Below, in pieces: positions 16,856 through 25,489 of a DNA stretch of 64,000 bases (the first letter of the stretch is position 1; the number at the start of each line of letters is the position of its first letter). This DNA comes from Pseudogemmobacter bohemicus (lineage in GTDB: Bacteria > Pseudomonadota > Alphaproteobacteria > Rhodobacterales > Rhodobacteraceae). A program made the translations under genes and the position numbers. Location of the stretch: contig NZ_QNHG01000002.1 in the NCBI RefSeq assembly GCF_003290025.1, forward strand, positions 772,417 through 836,416. The letters run 5' to 3'. Below the pieces are notes generated by a model. It was not told where the DNA came from and made no database searches. It was given only the letters and a program-made list of their open reading frames with translations.

Positions 16856-17487
16856 ACTGCTGCTCCGGCGTTTTTCAGGATCGCCGTGACCTCTTCGGTG
16901 CTGCGGTTTGTCCAGGCGGGATTGTCCTCTGCGACCCAGCCACCCCTGCCGTCTTCCATGATGCGCACCCGCATGCCGCCCGAGCGCTCGATGATTCCGT
17001 AATCCTGGCCGGAATCGGCGGGGTAAGAGAAGAACATCACCAGATCCCCGGTGCCGATATTGACCGAGCGATGGATCCAGAAGGGCGGCACATAGCAGAT
17101 CTGCTGCGGCCCCATCTCGATCAGCCGCACCTCGCCATCGGGGCTTTCCATCTGCATGATGCCGCGCCCGGCCAGGGTGTAATACACCTCGGGCCGGTCG
17201 CCATTGGCGTGGATATGGCCGCGCGTCAGGTAATATTCGCGCCCGACACGGCCCGGCTCCATCCGGGTCACGCCCATGATCATATCCGAGGTTTTGGCGC
17301 CCGGTGTGTAGGAGGTGACCTCATAGGCGACCTCATCGGCCTGTCTCGCAAGAATCTGATCAAAGGCGGGTGCATCGGCATAGAGGCCGGTCAGATCCCG
17401 GTAGGTCTTGCGGTAATGCCCGTCGCCGTTTTTCAGCATCCCGGTTCCGACCGAGACATCGCACAGGCGCGGTTCGGCAAAGATCAT
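16852..17487 (-). CDS. Cupin-type (archaeal-like) phosphoglucose isomerase family protein
   Basis: A 211-residue cupin. The metal site typical of cupin phosphoglucose isomerases is seen in TRGHIHANGDRPEVYYTL (two His and a Glu) plus a later His in PPFWIHRSVN. The family interconverts aldose and ketose 6-phosphates using the bound metal. The ATG at 17487 is chosen because GGAGG lies 5 bases upstream; a further start 15 bases upstream would place that ribosome site inside the gene. It is the first gene of the leftward operon, so an isomerisation at the head of the pathway is likely, although the sugar phosphate is unknown. Confidence 0.82.
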   Translation of the reverse strand: MIFAEPRLCDVSVGTGMLKNGDGHYRKTYRDLTGLYADAPAFDQILARQADEVAYEVTSYTPGAKTSDMIMGVTRMEPGRVGREYYLTRGHIHANGDRPEVYYTLAGRGIMQMESPDGEVRLIEMGPQQICYVPPFWIHRSVNIGTGDLVMFFSYPADSGQDYGIIERSGGMRVRIMEDGRGGWVAEDNPAWTNRSTEEVTAILKNAGAAV

Positions 17488-17706
17488 GGCATCCTCCATC
17501 AATATTTGGTAGTAAGACTACCGTTTGATGTGAGAAATACGGTCATGTTCGGGCATGATCAACAAAATTATTGCTAACACTACATTTTATGATGAAATAA
17601 TGTTGACTGACGAAAAAACGCGGCCTAACCTCAGGGATGAGCCAGATCCTGGGGGACCGCGCTATCGGCGCAGCACTGCGGACGGTTCGATCCATGGGAG
17701 GATGAC
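17488..17706. promoter_or_regulatory. Divergent promoter/operator region of module 2
   Basis: A perfect inverted repeat GGTAGT-AAG-ACTACC lies at 17508-17522, just upstream of the leftward operon. On the plus strand TTGACT (17603-17608), a 17-base spacer and TAACCT (17626-17631) form a good sigma70 promoter for the binding-protein gene, leaving a leader of about 70 bases. The sequence just upstream is AT-rich with a TGAAATAA half-site (17593-17600) like those near the second RpiR gene. Operator roles are inferred. Confidence 0.55.
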
Positions 17707-18672
17707 ATGAAAATGAAGACCCTGACTGGCGCCCTGCTGGGTGCCACGCTGATGACGTCTGCCGTTTCGGCCCAGGAGGCCTGTTCTGTCGGCGTCTCGA
17801 TGTATACTTTGGGCGCGCCCTATTTCGCCGCGCAGGAAGTCGCCGCGCGCGCGGCGGCCGAGGCTCTGGGCTGCACCGTGCGCACCGCTGACGGCCAGAA
17901 TGACATGGTCAAACAGATCGGCGATATCGAGGATATGGTTGCCGCCGGTGTCAATGTCCTGATCGTAAACCCGCGCGATCCGCTGGGTCTGGTGCCTGCC
18001 GTCGATGCCGCCACTGCGGCCGGTGTGCATGTCGTGGCGATGGACTCGATGCTCGACACCTCGGCCAATTTCATCACCAATGTCTCTGCCTCGAATGAGG
18101 CGAATGGCAAGCTGGTCGGCGAATGGCTGGCGAAAGAGACCGGTGGCAAGCCGCTGAAGATCGCGCTGCTCTCGGGCTCGCAGGGGAACCTCGTCGGGCA
18201 GGCCCGCCGCATGGGCGTGCTGACCGGGCTGGTGGATGCGCAGCTGAACAATTACGGCAAGGCCAATATCGAGATCGTCGGCCAGGGCTGGGGCAATTGG
18301 GCGACCGAGGGCGGTCTGACCGCGATGGAAGACCTGCTGACCGCGCATCCGCAGATTGATGTCGTGCTGGGCGAGAATGACTCGATGGTCATCGGCGCGC
18401 GCGAGGCGCTGAAGGCTGCGGGCCGTCTGGACGGGGTGCTGCTGGTTGCCGCAGCCGACGGCCAGAAAGAAGCCTATGAGATGATCAAAAACGGCGAATA
18501 TGGTGCTACCGGGCTGAACAACCCCGCCGCGCTGGCGAAACTCGCCGTCGAGATCGGCTATAAGGCGCTGAACGGCGAAGAGCAGAACCTGACCAAGTTC
18601 ACCTTCACCGATCCGGCGGTTGTCACCAAAGACAATGTCGACACCTATTTCGACCCGAATTCGCTGTTCTGA
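17707..18672 (+). CDS. Sugar ABC transporter periplasmic binding protein
   Basis: A 321-residue ribose-binding-protein-like (Peripla_BP_4) component with a Sec signal peptide (MKMKTLTGALLGATLMTSAVSA, cleavage near AQ/EA). Sugar-binding family features include GVSMYTLGAPYFAAQE near the N-terminus, LIVNPRDPLGLVPAVDAA and the C-terminal LLVAAADGQKEAYEMI. A GGGAGGATGAC ribosome site fixes the start. It opens the rightward operon with its ATPase, a permease and a kinase. The ligand is unknown. Confidence 0.9.
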   Translation: MKMKTLTGALLGATLMTSAVSAQEACSVGVSMYTLGAPYFAAQEVAARAAAEALGCTVRTADGQNDMVKQIGDIEDMVAAGVNVLIVNPRDPLGLVPAVDAATAAGVHVVAMDSMLDTSANFITNVSASNEANGKLVGEWLAKETGGKPLKIALLSGSQGNLVGQARRMGVLTGLVDAQLNNYGKANIEIVGQGWGNWATEGGLTAMEDLLTAHPQIDVVLGENDSMVIGAREALKAAGRLDGVLLVAAADGQKEAYEMIKNGEYGATGLNNPAALAKLAVEIGYKALNGEEQNLTKFTFTDPAVVTKDNVDTYFDPNSLF

Positions 18673-18700
18673 GGGGCGATTGCACTCTTTGTGACAAGGG

Positions 18701-18724
18701 CGGGCTGCCAGTCCGGGCGGCCCG
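18701..18724 (+). other. Intercistronic stem-loop after the binding-protein gene
   Basis: CGGGCTGCC (18701-18709) pairs with GGCGGCCCG (18716-18724) through nine pairs including one GU, with a six-base loop. It lies between the binding-protein and ATPase genes, as at 5069-5099, and probably stabilises or partly terminates the upstream message. Confidence 0.5.
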
Positions 18725-18760
18725 TGCTTCTTCCCCATCGGCCAGCACGGGAGGTCGCCG

Positions 18761-20266
18761 ATGACGGCGCTGATCCAGCTCCAGGACATCACCAAGTCCT
18801 TTGCGGGCATCCATGCCCTGACCAATGTTGATTTCGACCTGCAGGCCGGCGAGGTTCATGCGCTTTGCGGCGAGAATGGCGCGGGCAAATCGACGCTTAT
18901 GCGGGTGCTGGGTGGCGAGATGCGCCCCGAGACCGGCCGCACGATGATGCTGGGCGAAGAGCTGCGTCTGCATGGCCCGACCGATGCGATCCGGCGCGGG
19001 ATCTCGGTCATCCACCAGGAAATGGCGCTGGCCCCGGATCTGACCGTGGCCGAGAATATTTTCCTTGGCGCGCTGCCTGCCGGCATCAGCTGGCCGAAAC
19101 TGCGCGAAAGGGCGCGGGCGCTGATCGCCCGGCTGGGTTTCGACATTGCGCCCGGCGACCAGGTTTCCGACCTTTCCGTCGCGCATCAGCAGGTGGTCGA
19201 GATCGCCAAGGCGCTGTCGCGTCAGGCGCGGGTGATCGTCTTTGACGAACCGACTGCGGTGCTTTCAACCGGCGACGCGCGCCGGCTGTTGCAGATCATC
19301 CGCGATCTGAAGGCCGAAGGGGTAGGGATTGTCTATATCTCGCACCGCCTTGATGAGATTTATGAAATTGCCGACCGGATCACGGTGATGAAGGATGGCC
19401 GCCGCGTCGATACCGTGACGCCGGCCTCGACCCCGGTTGATCAGCTGATCCGGATGATGGTCGGCCGCCCGCTGGCCCAGTTGTTTGGCGACAAGCCCGA
19501 GACCAGGATCGGCGACGAGGTTCTGCGTCTGAACGGTCTGACCCTGCCCAATGGTGTCCGCGATGTCAGTTTTGCCATCCGCAGTGGCGAGGTGGTCGGG
19601 CTTGGCGGTCTGGTCGGATCTGGGCGGACCGAGGTGGCGCGGGCGATTTTCGGCGCCGACCCGGTCTCCTCGGGCGAGATGGTGCTGAAAGGCGCCCCTT
19701 ACCGCCCCCGCAATCCGCGCCAGGCGGTGCGGCGCGGCGTCGGCCTTGTCCCCGAGGACCGCAAGGGCCAGGGCATCGTGCTGGATATGGAGATCCGCAA
19801 AAACGCGACCATGGCCAATGCCGCCCCGGTTACCATCGCGGGCTTTTTCCGCCCCGGAGCCGAGCGCGGCCTTGTGCAGCGGCTGATCCAGTCGCTGAGG
19901 ATCAAGCTCGGATCGATGAATGATCCTGTCTCCAGCCTGTCGGGGGGCAATCAGCAAAAAGTCGTGCTGGCCAAATGGTTCAATGTCGACCCCGGGCTGA
20001 TCATCCTTGATGAGCCGACACGCGGCGTCGATGTGGGGGCCAAAACCGAGATCTATACGCTGATCCACCGGCTGGCGGCCGAGGGCAAGGCAGTGATCGT
20101 CATCTCGTCGGAACATGCGGAACTGTTCGGCCTGTGCGACCGTGTGCTGGTCATGGGTGAGGGCGAGCTGCGCGGCGAGCTGCTGCCGCCCGATTACGAG
20201 GAAGAGAAACTGCTGACGTTGTCGATGACCCGCCGTCAGCCCAGGGCAGCCGGGGGGCAGGCATGA
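18761..20266 (+). CDS. Sugar ABC transporter ATPase, duplicated RbsA type
   Basis: A 501-residue tandem ATPase. Domain 1 has Walker A GENGAGKST and Walker B VIVFDEPT; domain 2 has SSLSGGNQQKV and LIILDEPTRGVD. Domain 2 lacks a proper Walker A (LGGLVGSGRTEV), which is normal in this family. Unlike the other two RbsA-type ATPases of the window, its second Walker B keeps the Asp. Its stop overlaps the permease start by 4 bases. Confidence 0.92.
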   Translation: MTALIQLQDITKSFAGIHALTNVDFDLQAGEVHALCGENGAGKSTLMRVLGGEMRPETGRTMMLGEELRLHGPTDAIRRGISVIHQEMALAPDLTVAENIFLGALPAGISWPKLRERARALIARLGFDIAPGDQVSDLSVAHQQVVEIAKALSRQARVIVFDEPTAVLSTGDARRLLQIIRDLKAEGVGIVYISHRLDEIYEIADRITVMKDGRRVDTVTPASTPVDQLIRMMVGRPLAQLFGDKPETRIGDEVLRLNGLTLPNGVRDVSFAIRSGEVVGLGGLVGSGRTEVARAIFGADPVSSGEMVLKGAPYRPRNPRQAVRRGVGLVPEDRKGQGIVLDMEIRKNATMANAAPVTIAGFFRPGAERGLVQRLIQSLRIKLGSMNDPVSSLSGGNQQKVVLAKWFNVDPGLIILDEPTRGVDVGAKTEIYTLIHRLAAEGKAVIVISSEHAELFGLCDRVLVMGEGELRGELLPPDYEEEKLLTLSMTRRQPRAAGGQA

Positions 20267-21264
20267 GCGAGAACGCCACGACAATCACCGAAACAGCCGG
20301 AAAAGAAGCCGGGGGCCGCCGCAAATTCAGCTTTGGCAAGGCCTTCCGGCACTATGGCACTTTCGGCATCTTTATCCTGCTGATCCTGGTCGCCCAGGCG
20401 CAATCAGACGCCTTCCTGACCGAGCGCAATATTATGAACGTGCTGCGCCAGATGTCCGGGATCGGCGTCATGGCGATCGGGATGCTGTTCGTGATCCTGA
20501 CCCGCGGCATCGACCTCTCGGTCGGCTCGATTGCGGCGCTTGGTTCGGTCGCGACGGCGATCCTCGTCAAGGATTACCCATTGCCGGTGGCGCTGGCGAT
20601 GGTGGTGGGGCTTGGGGCGTTTTGCGGGCTGATCTCGGGGATTTTCATCGCCCTCTTCCGGCTGCCGGCCTTTGTTATCACGCTGGCGATGATGACCGGC
20701 GCGCGCGGCTTTGCGCTGATCCTCTCGAACGGGCAGCCGATCACGCTGGGCGCCCCCGGCAAGGCGCTGCAGACTTTCGGCACCTCGTTCACCCTGGGGG
20801 TGCCCAATCCGGCGCTTCTGATGATCGGGCTTTTCGCGCTGGCCTTCCTTGTGCTGAACTATTCGCGCTTTGGCCGTCTGGTGAAGGCCATCGGCTCGAA
20901 TGAAGAGGCCGTCAGGCTTTCCGGGATCCCGGTGCCCTTCTATGTGCTGGCGGTCTATGTGATCTCGGGCGCGCTGGCGGCGGTGGCGGGGGTGCTGGTC
21001 ACCTCGCGCTCGGGTGTTGGATCGGCCTCGGTCGGCGCCGGGAATGAGCTGGACGTGATCGCGGCGGTGGTGATCGGCGGTGCCAGCCTGATGGGCGGGC
21101 GCGGCGGCGTGATCAACACCTTTATCGGCGTGATGATCCTTGGTGTGATCGGCAATATTATGAACCTTGCCGGCGTGCCGGGCTATCACCAGCAGGTTTA
21201 TCTGGGGGTGATCATCGTGGCCGCCGTGCTGATCCAGAACGGATCAAGCCTGTTCCGGCGCTGA
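20263..21264 (+). CDS. Sugar ABC transporter permease
   Basis: A 333-residue RbsC-family permease with about 30 polar N-terminal residues and then multiple hydrophobic segments. The family block is LFVILTRGIDLSVGSIAALG. Only one permease gene is present in this system, so a homodimer is expected. It starts in an ATGA overlap with the ATPase gene and is followed by the kinase gene after 4 bases, so uptake and phosphorylation are co-expressed. Confidence 0.92.
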   Translation: MSENATTITETAGKEAGGRRKFSFGKAFRHYGTFGIFILLILVAQAQSDAFLTERNIMNVLRQMSGIGVMAIGMLFVILTRGIDLSVGSIAALGSVATAILVKDYPLPVALAMVVGLGAFCGLISGIFIALFRLPAFVITLAMMTGARGFALILSNGQPITLGAPGKALQTFGTSFTLGVPNPALLMIGLFALAFLVLNYSRFGRLVKAIGSNEEAVRLSGIPVPFYVLAVYVISGALAAVAGVLVTSRSGVGSASVGAGNELDVIAAVVIGGASLMGGRGGVINTFIGVMILGVIGNIMNLAGVPGYHQQVYLGVIIVAAVLIQNGSSLFRR

Positions 21265-21268
21265 TGCG

Positions 21269-22774
21269 ATGCGGTGCACGGTTGCGATAGATATCGGCAC
21301 GGGGTCCACCCGTGCCGCCCTGATGGGGGATGCGGGCCAGATCCTGTTCGTCGCCGCGCGGGAATATCAGCAGATCACGCCCGCCTTCGGCTGGTCCGAG
21401 CAGCGTCCGGAAGACTGGTGGGCGGCCGCCTGCGCGACCTTGCGCGAGGTGACGGATTTTGCGCGCGGTGCCGGGTATCAGATCGGGGCCGTCTGTGCCT
21501 GTGGCCAGATGCATGGCACCGTGCTGGTCGATGCCGCTGGCAACCCGACCCGCGACGCGGTGCCTTTGTGGAACGACAAGCGCACCCTTGATTATGTCCG
21601 CGCTTTTGAAGCGCGTGAGGCTTTGCCCAACTGGCTGGCGCTGACCGCGAACCCGCCCACCCCCGCCTGGCCTGCCTTCAAGCTGCAATGGCTGCGCGAC
21701 CATGCGCCCGAGGCCTGGGCGCGCACCACCACCGTGATGATGCCGAAGGATTTCATCAATCTGCGGCTGACGGGCGAGCGGGCGATGGACTGGACCGATG
21801 CGGCCTGTTCCTTTCTGATCGACGCGCAATCCGAGACCTGGTCGCCGCGCGTCTTTGAACGCCTTGGCCTTGATGTCGGCATGATGGCCCCGATCCGGCT
21901 GCCTTCCGAAATTCTTGGCCCGGTCACCCGCGCGGCGGCGGCGGCAACGGGGCTGACCGAGGGGATCCCGGTGCTGGTCGGCGGCGCCGATTACCCGGTG
22001 GCGCTGCTTGGCTCAGGCGTCTGTCAGCCGGGGCTGGCCTCGGAAGTCGCGGGGACGTCCTCGATCCTGACGCTGGTGACGAAACGCCCGGTGCTGGATC
22101 CGGAAATCAGCAATGTCGGCACGCCCGAGGGGAATTGGGGCGCCTTTGTCCTGCTGGAGGCGGGGGGCGACTCTGCCCGCTGGGCGCGGCGTGTTTTCCA
22201 TGACAACCAGCTCGGCTATGGCGACATCCTGGCTATGGCCGAGGGCGTCACCGCCGGTGCGGAATCGCTCTTCTTCCTGCCCTTCCTTGTCGGCGAGCGT
22301 CTGGGCGCGCATCGGAATTCCCGCGCACAGTTCTTCGGGCTGAACGCCCGCCACGGGCTGCCGCATATGCACCGCGCCGTGCTGGAAGGCGTGGCCTTTG
22401 CCGTGAACCGCCATCTGGGCATCATGGAAACCGCCACCGGCACCAGCCCAGAGGCGCTGATCGCCTCGGGTGGGGGTGCGAAGGCGGATCTCTGGCTCAG
22501 GATCAAGGCCAGCATCTATGGCAGGCGCATCCTGATCCCGGCCGAGGCCGAATGCGGCCTTGTCGGCTGCGCGATCCTCTCGGCGGTGGCTCTGGGCCAG
22601 GACCGCGATATCGCCTCGGCCGCCGCCCGCATCGTGCGCCATGACCGTGAAATCCTGCCCGATCCGCGCTGGCAGGAAACCTATGCCCGCATGCAGCCGG
22701 TCTTTGACCGCCTCTATGCCAGCGCCCGCGATTTTTACGATGACCTCGACCGGCTCGATGCCGCAAGTGGCTGA
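21269..22774 (+). CDS. FGGY-family carbohydrate kinase (xylulokinase-like)
   Basis: A 501-residue sugar kinase. The N-terminal phosphate loop is VAIDIGTGSTRAAL, CACGQMHGTVLVD matches the xylulokinase GQMHG block, and the C-terminal ATP site is ALIASGGGAKADLW. It phosphorylates a ketose or sugar alcohol after uptake. The start is the second of two close ATGs; the one at 21264 runs into a stop after eight codons. Its product would be a candidate effector for the RpiR SIS domain of the same module. The substrate cannot be read from the sequence. Confidence 0.9.
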   Translation: MRCTVAIDIGTGSTRAALMGDAGQILFVAAREYQQITPAFGWSEQRPEDWWAAACATLREVTDFARGAGYQIGAVCACGQMHGTVLVDAAGNPTRDAVPLWNDKRTLDYVRAFEAREALPNWLALTANPPTPAWPAFKLQWLRDHAPEAWARTTTVMMPKDFINLRLTGERAMDWTDAACSFLIDAQSETWSPRVFERLGLDVGMMAPIRLPSEILGPVTRAAAAATGLTEGIPVLVGGADYPVALLGSGVCQPGLASEVAGTSSILTLVTKRPVLDPEISNVGTPEGNWGAFVLLEAGGDSARWARRVFHDNQLGYGDILAMAEGVTAGAESLFFLPFLVGERLGAHRNSRAQFFGLNARHGLPHMHRAVLEGVAFAVNRHLGIMETATGTSPEALIASGGGAKADLWLRIKASIYGRRILIPAEAECGLVGCAILSAVALGQDRDIASAAARIVRHDREILPDPRWQETYARMQPVFDRLYASARDFYDDLDRLDAASG

Positions 22775-22790
22775 GTTACAGGAGAAACCC

Positions 22791-23555
22791 ATGACCTATA
22801 TGAACCGTTTCCGGCTTGATGGCCGCCTGGCGCTGGTGACCGGCGGTGCGCGGGGGATTGGCCTTGCGACCTGTGAGGCACTGGCCGAGGCGGGGGCGAA
22901 GGTGATCCTGACTGACCGCGACGGCTCCGAGGCCGAAACCGCCGCGGCGCGTCTGCGCGAGGCAGGATTTGACGTTGTCGCCGACCGGCTGGAGGTCACC
23001 GACCCCGCAGCGGTCGAAGCGCTGGCCGCGAAATACACCGCCGTGGATGTGCTGGTGAACAATGCCGGCATCGCCCGCTCGAACGAGCCGGCCGAGACGA
23101 TGTCGGATGATGTCTGGTCCAGCGTGATCGACATCAATCTGAACGGGCTGTTCTGGTGCTGCCGTTCCTTCGGGCGCCGGATGCTGGAGCGCAAGGCGGG
23201 CGCCATCGTCAATGTCGGCTCGATGTCGGGCTTCATCGTCAACCGCCCGCAGGAACAGGCGCAATACAACGCCTCCAAGGCGGCGGTGCATCAGCTGACG
23301 CGTTCGCTCGCCGCCGAATGGGCACCGCGCGGCGTGCGGGTCAATGCCGTCGCGCCCACCTATATCGCGACCGAGATGAACCATTACGTCTATGACGACC
23401 CCGAGCTGATGCGGCACTGGGTTGGCGGCACGCCGCAAAACCGCATGGGCCGCCCGGATGAGGTGGCGGCGGTGATCCTCTTCCTCGCCTCGGAAGCTGC
23501 GAGCCTGATGACAGGTTCGATCGTGCTGGCCGATGGCGGCTATACCTGCTGGTAA
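22791..23555 (+). CDS. Short-chain dehydrogenase/reductase
   Basis: A 254-residue classical SDR: cofactor motif TGGARGIG, VNNAG, and the catalytic Ser-Tyr-Lys set in SMSGF and YNASK. The ATG at 22791 has an ACAGGAGAAACCC ribosome site; the long upstream extension of this frame lies inside the kinase gene. It resembles sorbitol/xylitol-type SDRs, so oxidation of a polyol or reduction of a keto-sugar is likely. It is followed directly by the GldA-like gene. Confidence 0.88.
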   Translation: MTYMNRFRLDGRLALVTGGARGIGLATCEALAEAGAKVILTDRDGSEAETAAARLREAGFDVVADRLEVTDPAAVEALAAKYTAVDVLVNNAGIARSNEPAETMSDDVWSSVIDINLNGLFWCCRSFGRRMLERKAGAIVNVGSMSGFIVNRPQEQAQYNASKAAVHQLTRSLAAEWAPRGVRVNAVAPTYIATEMNHYVYDDPELMRHWVGGTPQNRMGRPDEVAAVILFLASEAASLMTGSIVLADGGYTCW

Positions 23556-23565
23556 GGAGCAAGCG

Positions 23566-24639
23566 ATGAACATGCGTGTGACCGGCGCCCGTTTCCCGGG
23601 CCGCTATATCCAGGCGGCTGGGCTTCTGTCGCGGCTGGGCGAGGAATCGAAAAGCCTGGGAACAAAGGCCCTGATCGTGCTGGATAATTTCCTTGCCAGC
23701 CGTCTTGAAGCCCCGGTTCAGGCCGGGCTGGCGCCGCTGAAGGGCGAGATCCTTGTCCATGGCGGCGAATGCTCGGATGCAGAGATTGCGCGGAGCGTCG
23801 AGGCGGGTCGCGCCGCAGGCGTCGATCTGGTGATCGGCGTTGGCGGCGGCAAGGCACTGGATACCGCCAAGGCGGTGGCATATCGCCTTGGGAGCCTCCC
23901 CACGGTGATCGTGCCGACAATTGCGGCCTCGGATGCGCCCTGTTCGGCGCTGGCGGTGGTTTACCGTCAGGATCACACCGTCGATTACGATTATTTCCTG
24001 CCGCGCAACCCGGACCTTGTTCTGGTCGATACGCAGATCGTGGCCGAGGCGCCTGCGCGCTTCCTTGCTGCCGGGATCGGTGACGCGCTGGCGACCTGGT
24101 ATGAGGCCGAAAGCGCGCGCCTTGCCGATGCGCCGAATTGCTGGGGCACGCATGGCGCAGCCCTCGCCTTCGAGATAGCGCGGTTTTGCCGTGATACGAT
24201 CTTCGCGCATGGCACGCAGGCGCTGGCGGAATGTGATGCCAATACCGCCGGGCCGGCCTTTGAGAAGGTGGTCGAGGCCAATATCCTGCTCTCGGGCGCC
24301 GGGTTTGAATCCGGTGGGGTTGCGGGGGCACATGCCATCCATCACGGGCTTTGCGAGCTTTCGGATGTGCATCATCATCTTCATGGCGAAAAGGTTGCCA
24401 TCGGGGTGCTGGCGACGCTGCTGATCCACGGCCAGCACGAGGAATTCGAAAAGGTCCGTGCCTTTTGCGCCTCGGTCCGGCTGCCGGTGCGCCTTGCCGA
24501 TATCGGCATCACCGAGGTGACGGATGAGAAGCTGCAAAAGGTTGGCGCCCGCGCCTGTCGCCCGGGCGAGATCATGGAAAACGAGCCAATCCGCATCACG
24601 CCCGACATGGTTGTCGCGGCGCTGCGTGAACTGGTCTGA
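23566..24639 (+). CDS. GldA-like glycerol dehydrogenase family protein
   Basis: A 357-residue NAD-dependent, metal-dependent polyol dehydrogenase. Cofactor and substrate blocks are IGVGGGKALDTAKAVA and VPTIAASDAPCSALAVVY, with metal ligands in GIGDALATWYEAE, AGAHAIHHGL and HHHLHGEKVAIG, as in glycerol dehydrogenases. AAGGAG lies 8 bases before the chosen ATG, and the start region overlaps nothing upstream. In this operon it more likely oxidises a C3-C5 polyol intermediate than free glycerol, but this is an inference. Confidence 0.87.
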   Translation: MNMRVTGARFPGRYIQAAGLLSRLGEESKSLGTKALIVLDNFLASRLEAPVQAGLAPLKGEILVHGGECSDAEIARSVEAGRAAGVDLVIGVGGGKALDTAKAVAYRLGSLPTVIVPTIAASDAPCSALAVVYRQDHTVDYDYFLPRNPDLVLVDTQIVAEAPARFLAAGIGDALATWYEAESARLADAPNCWGTHGAALAFEIARFCRDTIFAHGTQALAECDANTAGPAFEKVVEANILLSGAGFESGGVAGAHAIHHGLCELSDVHHHLHGEKVAIGVLATLLIHGQHEEFEKVRAFCASVRLPVRLADIGITEVTDEKLQKVGARACRPGEIMENEPIRITPDMVVAALRELV

Positions 24640-24651
24640 GGAGGGAAAACG

Positions 24652-25413
24652 ATGAAAGACATTCTGGCCACATTCCGCGCCGATCTTTTTGCCGGGCAAC
24701 ATGTGATCCTGTCGGGCGCCACCAGCGGCATCGGCCTTGATATCGCACGCGGTTTCGCGGCGCTTGGCGCTGATGTGACGGCGACCGGCTCGTCGGCGGC
24801 CAAAATCGCGACGCTGAACGGCGAGGATAAGCGCATCCGTTTCGAGGTGCTGGATGTGCGCGACCGCGCGGCGGTGAAAGCATTTTGCGCAGGTCAGACC
24901 CGCTGCGATGTGCTGGTCAATGGCGCGGGCATAGCGCGCGGCGGCGCGGAATGGGACGAGGATATCTGGCTCGACACGATGGAGGTCAACCTCAACAGCC
25001 AGTTCCGCCTTGCCATCGGGCTGAAGGACCGGCTGGCCGAGGCGAAAGGCTCGGTGATCAACATCGCCTCGATGCTCAGTTTCATGGCTGACCCCGGTGT
25101 GCCGGCCTATACCGCCTCGAAAACCGGGGTGCTGGGCCTGACCCGGGCGCTGGCGCATCAATGGGGGCGTGAAGGCATCCGGGTGAATGCGGTGGCGCCG
25201 GGCTATCACCAGACCGATATGACGAAACCGATCTGGTCGGTGCCCTTTGGCAACAAGGCGGTGGCGGATCGCACGGCAGTGGGCCGCTGGGGCACCACCG
25301 AGGACCTTGTCGGGCCGTGTCTGTTCCTTGCTTCGCCTGCGGCGGCCTATGTCACCGGCATGTGCCTTGAGGTCGATGGTGGCTATGTCAGCGGCAACCC
25401 GCTGGCGGAATGA
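24652..25413 (+). CDS. Short-chain dehydrogenase/reductase
   Basis: A 253-residue SDR with LSGATSGIG, VNGAG (a variant of NNAG), S in SMLSF and YTASK. The overall pattern resembles 2-deoxy-D-gluconate 3-dehydrogenase and related sugar-acid SDRs. It is last in the rightward operon and is followed 18 bases later by a strong terminator. The two SDRs of this operon are clearly different in sequence, so they probably act at separate steps. Confidence 0.87.
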   Translation: MKDILATFRADLFAGQHVILSGATSGIGLDIARGFAALGADVTATGSSAAKIATLNGEDKRIRFEVLDVRDRAAVKAFCAGQTRCDVLVNGAGIARGGAEWDEDIWLDTMEVNLNSQFRLAIGLKDRLAEAKGSVINIASMLSFMADPGVPAYTASKTGVLGLTRALAHQWGREGIRVNAVAPGYHQTDMTKPIWSVPFGNKAVADRTAVGRWGTTEDLVGPCLFLASPAAAYVTGMCLEVDGGYVSGNPLAE

Positions 25414-25430
25414 GCCTTCCGCAGCACGGA

Positions 25431-25458
25431 CAAAAGGCGCCCTTCGGGGCGCCTTTTG
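25431..25458. terminator. Bidirectional rho-independent terminator
   Basis: A perfect 12-pair stem: CAAAAGGCGCCC (25431-25442), tetraloop TTCG closed by C-G, GGGCGCCTTTTG (25447-25458). It separates the convergent SDR and permease genes. The stem core is the same as in the terminator at 12521-12550. Confidence 0.93.
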
Positions 25459-25489
25459 CGTGCAGCCTGTGCCCCCTGGGAGGAGGGGC

